Source: an uncultured Alphaproteobacteria bacterium (GTDB lineage: Bacteria > Pseudomonadota > Alphaproteobacteria > Caulobacterales > Caulobacteraceae). From it: a stretch of DNA of 5,271 nt. The translations under genes and the position numbers were made by a program. Below, piece after piece: positions 1-5,271 of the stretch (within the stretch, counting starts at the first letter, position 1; the number at the start of each line of letters is the position of its first letter). A model generated the notes under the pieces. That model was not told the DNA's origin and did no database searches. It worked only from the letters and a program-made list of their open reading frames with translations. The DNA lies in contig CAIZKE010000057.1 in the NCBI GenBank assembly GCA_903933475.1, forward strand, positions 1 to 5,271, written 5' to 3'.

Positions 1-445
1 GATCGGCGTCATGTACGGCTCGCCTGAGACGACAACGGGGGGCAACGCCCTGAAGTTCTACGCCTCGGTCCGCCTCGATATCCGCCGCACCGGCTCGGTG
101 AAGGTTCGGGACGAGATCGTCGGCAACAATGTCCGCGTGAAGGTGGTCAAGAACAAGGTGGCCCCGCCCTTCCGCGAGGTCGAGTTCGACATCATGTACG
201 GCGAGGGCATCTCCAAGCTGGGCGAAATCATCGACCTGGGCGTCAAGGCCGGAGTGGTCGAGAAGTCCGGCTCCTGGTTCTCCTGGAACAGCCAGCGCAT
301 CGGCCAGGGTCGCGACAACGTGCGCGAGTTCTTGCGGGCCAACCCCGACATCGCCAACCAGATCGAGGCTCAGGTGCGCGGCGCCCGCGAGGTCATCGAG
401 GAAGAACTCCTGGTCGGCCCTACCACCGAGGACCAAGAGGACTGA
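1..445 (+). CDS. recA: RecA recombinase, C-terminal part (5' end outside window)
   Basis: RecA is the cytoplasmic ATP-dependent strand-exchange protein of homologous recombination; its filament also triggers LexA self-cleavage in the SOS response. The reading frame is open from base 2 (base 1 completes the preceding codon) and ends at TGA 443-445, giving 147 residues. It opens with IGVMYG, followed at once by the L2 DNA-binding loop (PETTTGGNALKFYAS) and SVRLDIRR, which match E. coli RecA from about residue 199; about 200 N-terminal residues with the Walker A and B motifs are therefore missing. RVKVVKNKVAPPF and the YGEGIS segment follow, then the C-terminal domain with IGQGRDN. The tail is acidic (TTEDQED), as in other RecA proteins, where it modulates DNA binding. 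The ATG at 11-13 is internal, not a start. Two hairpins follow the stop codon. No damage is seen in the visible part. Identification is near certain. Confidence 0.98.
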   Translation, partial: IGVMYGSPETTTGGNALKFYASVRLDIRRTGSVKVRDEIVGNNVRVKVVKNKVAPPFREVEFDIMYGEGISKLGEIIDLGVKAGVVEKSGSWFSWNSQRIGQGRDNVREFLRANPDIANQIEAQVRGAREVIEEELLVGPTTEDQED

Positions 446-446
446 T

Positions 447-464
447 CCGGGGCGGTGCCCCCGG
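447..464 (+). terminator. Hairpin directly after recA stop
   Basis: CCGGGG (447-452) pairs with CCCCGG (459-464), a 6-bp all-GC stem around a 6-base loop, starting one base after the recA stop codon. No T-run follows. It may stabilise the recA 3' end or act together with the larger hairpin at 475-501; on its own it is weak evidence for termination. Confidence 0.3.
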
Positions 465-474
465 GACACACGAA

Positions 475-501
475 CCGGCCCTGTGCAGCGCACCGGGCCG
501 G
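475..501 (+). terminator. Strong recA-alaS intergenic hairpin, possible recA terminator
   Basis: CCGGCCC (475-481) pairs with GGGCCGG (495-501). After one T/C mismatch (482/494), GTGC (483-486) pairs with GCAC (490-493), leaving a 3-base AGC loop. That makes 11 pairs in a 27-base element, about 30 bases after the recA stop. It is the best candidate for the recA transcript end. It lacks the T-tract of a classical intrinsic terminator, which is common in high-GC genomes; an mRNA-stabilising role is the alternative. Confidence 0.5.
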
Positions 502-527
502 AATCGGGAGCGGGCCCGCCTCAATCC

Positions 528-555
528 TTGGCGAGCCCCTCCAAGTCCCTTAAAC
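528..555 (+). promoter_or_regulatory. alaS: Possible alaS promoter
   Basis: TTGGCG (528-533) and TTAAAC (550-555) are separated by 16 bases and resemble -35 and -10 elements of housekeeping sigma factors. TTAAAC is the most AT-rich spot in this GC-rich intergenic region. Transcription would begin near 562 and give a leader of about 70 bases that includes the hairpin at 579-601. The match is loose and the call rests on position and base composition. Confidence 0.3.
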
Positions 556-578
556 GGTCGAGCTTCCACGGTGGCGCA

Positions 579-601
579 GGCGGGCGTTTCTCACGTCCGC
601 C
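579..601 (+). promoter_or_regulatory. alaS: Hairpin in presumed alaS leader
   Basis: GGCGGGCG (579-586) pairs with CGTCCGCC (594-601), an 8-bp stem with one G-U pair and a 7-base loop (TTTCTCA). It ends 33 bases before the alaS start codon. An alternative outer stem, GCAGGC (576-581) with GCCTGC (603-608), could extend it with a bulge. It could affect translation or act as a binding site, but chance pairing is easy in DNA this GC-rich. It does not look like a T-box. Confidence 0.25.
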
Positions 602-634
602 GGCCTGCCGTCCCGCCAGTCCAGAAGCCGCACC

Positions 635-3269
<2,635 letters not shown>

Positions 3270-3271
<2 letters not shown>

Positions 3272-3304
3272 GGCGACGCGCGGGGCCTTGCCTCGCGCAG
3301 CCTC
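3270..3304 (+). terminator. Hairpin overlapping the alaS stop codon
   Basis: GCGCGGGG (3278-3285) pairs with CCTCGCGC (3291-3298), 8 bp with one G-U pair and a 5-base loop (CCTTG). An outer stem, GAGGC (3270-3274) with GCCTC (3300-3304), extends it across a small internal loop. The outer stem begins inside the TGA stop codon (3269-3271). No T-run follows. It is a plausible alaS transcript end, or a 3' stabilising structure if transcription continues into the next gene. Confidence 0.5.
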
Positions 3305-3314
3305 CGGGGCGAGG

Positions 3315-3333
3315 GTTCAGGAATAACTTGAAC
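3315..3333 (+). repeat. Perfect inverted repeat in AT-rich island, possible operator
   Basis: GTTCA (3315-3319) and TGAAC (3329-3333) form a perfect 5-bp inverted repeat with a 9-base spacer, centre to centre 14 bases, ending 25 bases before the SDR start codon. It sits in an island (3316-3340) with 17 A/T bases out of 25, unlike its surroundings. The layout suits a dimeric repressor or activator site near a promoter. I recognise no specific regulator and no convincing -35/-10 pair. Confidence 0.3.
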
Positions 3334-3345
3334 TCCATAAGGTCC

Positions 3346-3351
3346 GGGAGG
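3346..3351 (+). promoter_or_regulatory. Shine-Dalgarno of the SDR gene
   Basis: GGGAGG lies 7 bases before the ATG at 3359. It is the strongest ribosome-binding site in the window and fixes this start. Confidence 0.7.
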
Positions 3352-3358
3352 CCGCCCC

Positions 3359-4177
3359 ATGTCTCAGCCCGTCATCAATCCCAACGGAACCCTCAAGGGC
3401 AAGGTGGCCTTGGTCACGGGCGCCAGCCGTGGCATCGGCGAGGCCATTGCCGCCCGCCTGGCCATGGAGGGTGCCCGGGTCGTGGCCTCGGCCCGGACGG
3501 CCGAGTCCGGCGAGAGCCGCCTGCCCGGCACCCTGCACGACACGGTGGACCGCCTGCGCCGGGCCGGCGCCGAAGCTGCCTTCATCAAGGCCGACCTGGC
3601 GCTTGTGGAGGACCGCGAGCGCCTGATCGACGAGACCGCCGCCCTCTATGGTCCCGTCGACATCCTCATCAACAATGCCGCCATCACCTACTTCATGCCG
3701 GTGGTCGACTTCACTGAGAAGCGCTTCAAGCTGATGATGGAGGTGCAGGTCTATGCGCCCTTCCATCTGTCCCAGCTGGTCCTGCCCTCGATGATCGAGC
3801 GGGGCTCAGGCTCCATCGTGAACATCTCCTCGCCGGCCGGCATCCATCCCAAGCCGCCCTACGGCGCGGGTCGGGGCGGGACCGTCTACGGGCTGTGCAA
3901 GGCGGCGCTCGAGCGGTTCTCCACGGGTCTGGCCTCGGAGGTCCAGGCCAACGGGATCTCCGTCAACGTCGTGTCGCCCGGCCTGGTGGACACGCCCGGC
4001 GTGGCGGTGCACGGCCTGATCAACGCGCAGTCCAAGGACCGCGTCCAGCCCATCGAGTACATTGCCGAGGCGGTCTACCAGCTGGCCAAGGCGGACCCGG
4101 CGACCATGACCGGCCGGGTGGACTATGCCGAGCCCCTGCTCAAGGAGCTGGGCCTGGAACCCTCCCCACTCATCTGA
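3359..4177 (+). CDS. SDR-family NAD(P)-dependent oxidoreductase
   Basis: Classical short-chain dehydrogenase/reductase of 272 residues, probably cytoplasmic: no signal peptide or membrane segment is seen. The Rossmann cofactor motif TGASRGIG is at residues 20-27. Arg24 inside the motif and Arg46 after strand beta-2 (ASART) suggest NADP(H) preference, an inference. The NNAA motif is at 105-108, IVNISS ends at 158 and YGLCK spans 177-181, giving Ser158, Tyr177 and Lys181 as catalytic residues; SPG at 206-208 is the usual motif after beta-6. Two points are odd. Gln130 (EVQVYAPF) occupies the place of the catalytic-tetrad Asn, and Ser158 to Tyr177 is 19 residues, not the usual 13 or so, because of a Pro/Gly-rich insert (HPKPPYGAGRGG). 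The usual C-terminal VDGG-type motif is also replaced (TGRVDYAEP). The substrate cannot be told. It stands alone between alaS and a peptidase gene, so context gives no pathway. Confidence 0.93.
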   Translation: MSQPVINPNGTLKGKVALVTGASRGIGEAIAARLAMEGARVVASARTAESGESRLPGTLHDTVDRLRRAGAEAAFIKADLALVEDRERLIDETAALYGPVDILINNAAITYFMPVVDFTEKRFKLMMEVQVYAPFHLSQLVLPSMIERGSGSIVNISSPAGIHPKPPYGAGRGGTVYGLCKAALERFSTGLASEVQANGISVNVVSPGLVDTPGVAVHGLINAQSKDRVQPIEYIAEAVYQLAKADPATMTGRVDYAEPLLKELGLEPSPLI

Positions 4178-4186
4178 CGACCCGGG

Positions 4187-4223
4187 CCTGCCCTTGGGCG
4201 GGAGAGCCGGCCGTGATCCCGCC
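4187..4223 (+). promoter_or_regulatory. Overlapping alternative hairpins before the peptidase gene
   Basis: Stem A: CCTGCC (4187-4192) pairs with GGCGGG (4197-4202), 6 bp with one T-G wobble and a CTTG loop. Stem B: GGCGGGA (4197-4203) pairs perfectly with TCCCGCC (4217-4223), 7 bp with a 13-base loop. Both use the same GGCGGG strand, so only one can form at a time. Stem A could be an SDR terminator without a T-run. Stem B ends two bases before CCGG and close to the peptidase Shine-Dalgarno. A switch role is speculative. Confidence 0.25.
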
Positions 4224-4227
4224 TACC

Positions 4228-4231
4228 GGAG
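4228..4231 (+). promoter_or_regulatory. Shine-Dalgarno of the peptidase gene
   Basis: GGAG lies 8 bases before the ATG at 4240. It supports this start over the ATG at 4232, which is too close to the site and opens a frame of only three codons. Confidence 0.6.
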
Positions 4232-4239
4232 ATGACCGA

Positions 4240-5271
4240 ATGAAGCTCGTTGCAGGTGTGATGGCCCTGGCCCTGACGGCCGGAGGCGCGGCCGCCGCCG
4301 ACCTGACCCTGGAGCGGGTCTATTCGGCCCCGGACCTGAGCGGTCCGAGGGCGCGCGGGGTCGCCCTGTCCCCGGACGGGACCCTGGTGACCTACCTCCG
4401 CGCCCGGGCGGACAATCCCCGGGTGACGGACCTCTGGGCCACCGAAGTCGCGGGCGGGGCCCCCCGGCGCCTGATCGACGCCGCCGCCTTGATCCCGGGC
4501 GAGAGGGTTCTGTCCGAGGCCGAGAAGAGCCGGCGCGAGCGCCAGGGTGTCCAGACCTCGGGCGTCGTGTCCTACGACTGGGACGACGAAGGCCGGTTCA
4601 TCCTGGCCCCGGTGGAGGGCGACCTCTGGCTCTGGTCCCGGAGCGACAGCTCGCTGCGGCGCCTGACGGACACGCCCGAGGACGAAATCGACGCCCGCGT
4701 CTCGCCCCGGGGCGGCTTCGTCTCCTTCGTCCGCGGGGACAATCTCTGGGTGGTGCCATCTGGCGGCGGGGACGCCCGGGCCCTGACCCAAGATGGCTCT
4801 GAGCTTCAAAGCTGGGCGACCGCCGAGTTCATCGCCCAGGAAGAGATGGACCGCCAGACCGGCTACTGGTGGAGCCCTGACGAGACCCGGATCGCCCTGA
4901 CCCGGACCGACCTGTCCGGCGTGGACGTGGTCGAGCGGCTCGATGTGAATGCGGCCGGTGCGGTAATCGTGGCCCAGAGATATCCCCGGACGGGGCGTCC
5001 CAACGCCCGGGTCGCGCTGTTCGTCGCCAGCCTTGCCGGCGGCGCGCCCGTCCGCGTGGACCTTGGGCCGGAAGCGGATGTCTACCTGGCCCGGGTGGAC
5101 TGGTCGCGAGACGGCCGGACTCTTTACGTCCAGCGCCAGTCCCGGGACCAGAAGCGGCTGGACCTGTTGGCAGTAAACCCCGCTGATGGCCGCTCGCGGG
5201 TACTGCTTACCGAGACGAGCGCCCACTGGGTGGAGCTCTCGGACGACTTCCGTCCGCTGAAGGACGGGACC
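4240..5271 (+). CDS. Exported dipeptidyl-peptidase IV-type S9 peptidase, N-terminal part (3' end outside window)
   Basis: The frame is open from ATG 4240 to the window end (344 codons, no stop), so the gene continues beyond it. Residues 1-20 form a Sec-type signal peptide: Lys2, a hydrophobic core VAGVMALALTAGG, and an AAA cleavage site before Asp21, pointing to the periplasm. The rest looks like the N-terminal beta-propeller of prolyl-oligopeptidase clan DPP IV enzymes (MEROPS S9B), with blade-type repeats such as LSPDGTLVTYL (43-53), YDWDDEGRF to WLW (112-132), SPRGGFVSFVRGDNLWVV (155-172) and WSRDGRTLYV (288-297). LSEAEKSRRERQ and EFIAQEEMDRQTGYWWSPD (196-214) are typical of bacterial DPP IV; Glu201-Glu202 correspond to the double Glu that holds the substrate N-terminus. 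Such enzymes remove Xaa-Pro dipeptides from peptides. The Ser/Asp/His hydrolase domain should lie downstream and cannot be checked. It is 62 bases from the SDR gene; co-transcription is possible. Confidence 0.87.
   Translation, partial: MKLVAGVMALALTAGGAAAADLTLERVYSAPDLSGPRARGVALSPDGTLVTYLRARADNPRVTDLWATEVAGGAPRRLIDAAALIPGERVLSEAEKSRRERQGVQTSGVVSYDWDDEGRFILAPVEGDLWLWSRSDSSLRRLTDTPEDEIDARVSPRGGFVSFVRGDNLWVVPSGGGDARALTQDGSELQSWATAEFIAQEEMDRQTGYWWSPDETRIALTRTDLSGVDVVERLDVNAAGAVIVAQRYPRTGRPNARVALFVASLAGGAPVRVDLGPEADVYLARVDWSRDGRTLYVQRQSRDQKRLDLLAVNPADGRSRVLLTETSAHWVELSDDFRPLKDGT

Noticed and set aside
277..289. GTTC-N5-GAAC palindrome in recA, considered as a LexA/SOS box
   Set aside because: It codes for conserved RecA residues (WFSWN), is far from any promoter, and does not match the direct-repeat GTTC-N7-GTTC box described for alphaproteobacteria.
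510..519. 10-bp perfect palindrome GCGGGCCCGC in the recA-alaS gap
   Set aside because: It has no loop to form a hairpin, and short GC palindromes are common by chance at this base composition.
446..634. T-box or other known riboswitch ahead of alaS
   Set aside because: No T-box signature or terminator/antiterminator pair is visible, and T-box control of synthetases is characteristic of Firmicutes and related groups rather than alphaproteobacteria.
3327..3360. CTTGAA ... CCCCAT as a heat-shock sigma-32 promoter
   Set aside because: The spacing between elements is 22 bases, well beyond the usual 11-16, and the second element overlaps the start codon.
4123..5226. A 367-codon open frame on the minus strand across the peptidase gene
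   Set aside because: The plus strand carries a signal peptide and DPP IV-type motifs over the same stretch, while the minus-strand product has a composition typical of shadow frames and no recognisable motif.

Overview
The window is GC-rich chromosomal DNA (strong G/C bias at third codon positions) that looks like an alphaproteobacterium. I favour Caulobacterales (Caulobacter, Phenylobacterium or Brevundimonas-like) because recA lies directly upstream of alaS and because of the style of the RecA and AlaRS proteins. This placement is inferred from remembered family resemblance, not from a search. I see no insertion sequence, CRISPR array, tRNA, rRNA or phage-like feature.

Layout, all genes on the + strand: (1) bases 1-445 hold the 3' end of recA, cut by the window start just before the DNA-binding L2 loop. 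(2) Bases 446-634 are a 189-base intergenic region with two hairpins behind recA, a weak promoter-like site, and a hairpin in the presumed alaS leader. (3) Bases 635-3271 are a complete alaS (alanyl-tRNA synthetase, 878 aa) with catalytic, editing and C-terminal domains intact. (4) Bases 3272-3358 hold a strong hairpin that begins on the alaS stop codon, then an AT-rich island with a perfect 5-bp inverted repeat, then a good Shine-Dalgarno. (5) Bases 3359-4177 encode a complete 272-aa classical short-chain dehydrogenase/reductase with an unusual active-site arrangement. (6) Bases 4178-4239 are a short leader that can form two mutually exclusive hairpins. (7) From 4240 to the window end runs the N-terminal 344 residues of an exported dipeptidyl-peptidase IV-type S9 peptidase; its catalytic hydrolase domain lies outside the window.

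Functionally this is a housekeeping stretch: recombination and SOS repair, tRNA charging, then two accessory metabolic enzymes (an oxidoreductase of unknown substrate and a periplasmic peptidase). Nothing indicates that the four genes form one pathway; the hairpins between them suggest separate or partly separate transcription units. I do not see a previously undescribed system. The points most worth checking are the SDR catalytic site (Gln where Asn is expected, and a longer Ser-Tyr spacing), the inverted repeat before that gene, and the structured leaders of alaS and the peptidase gene.
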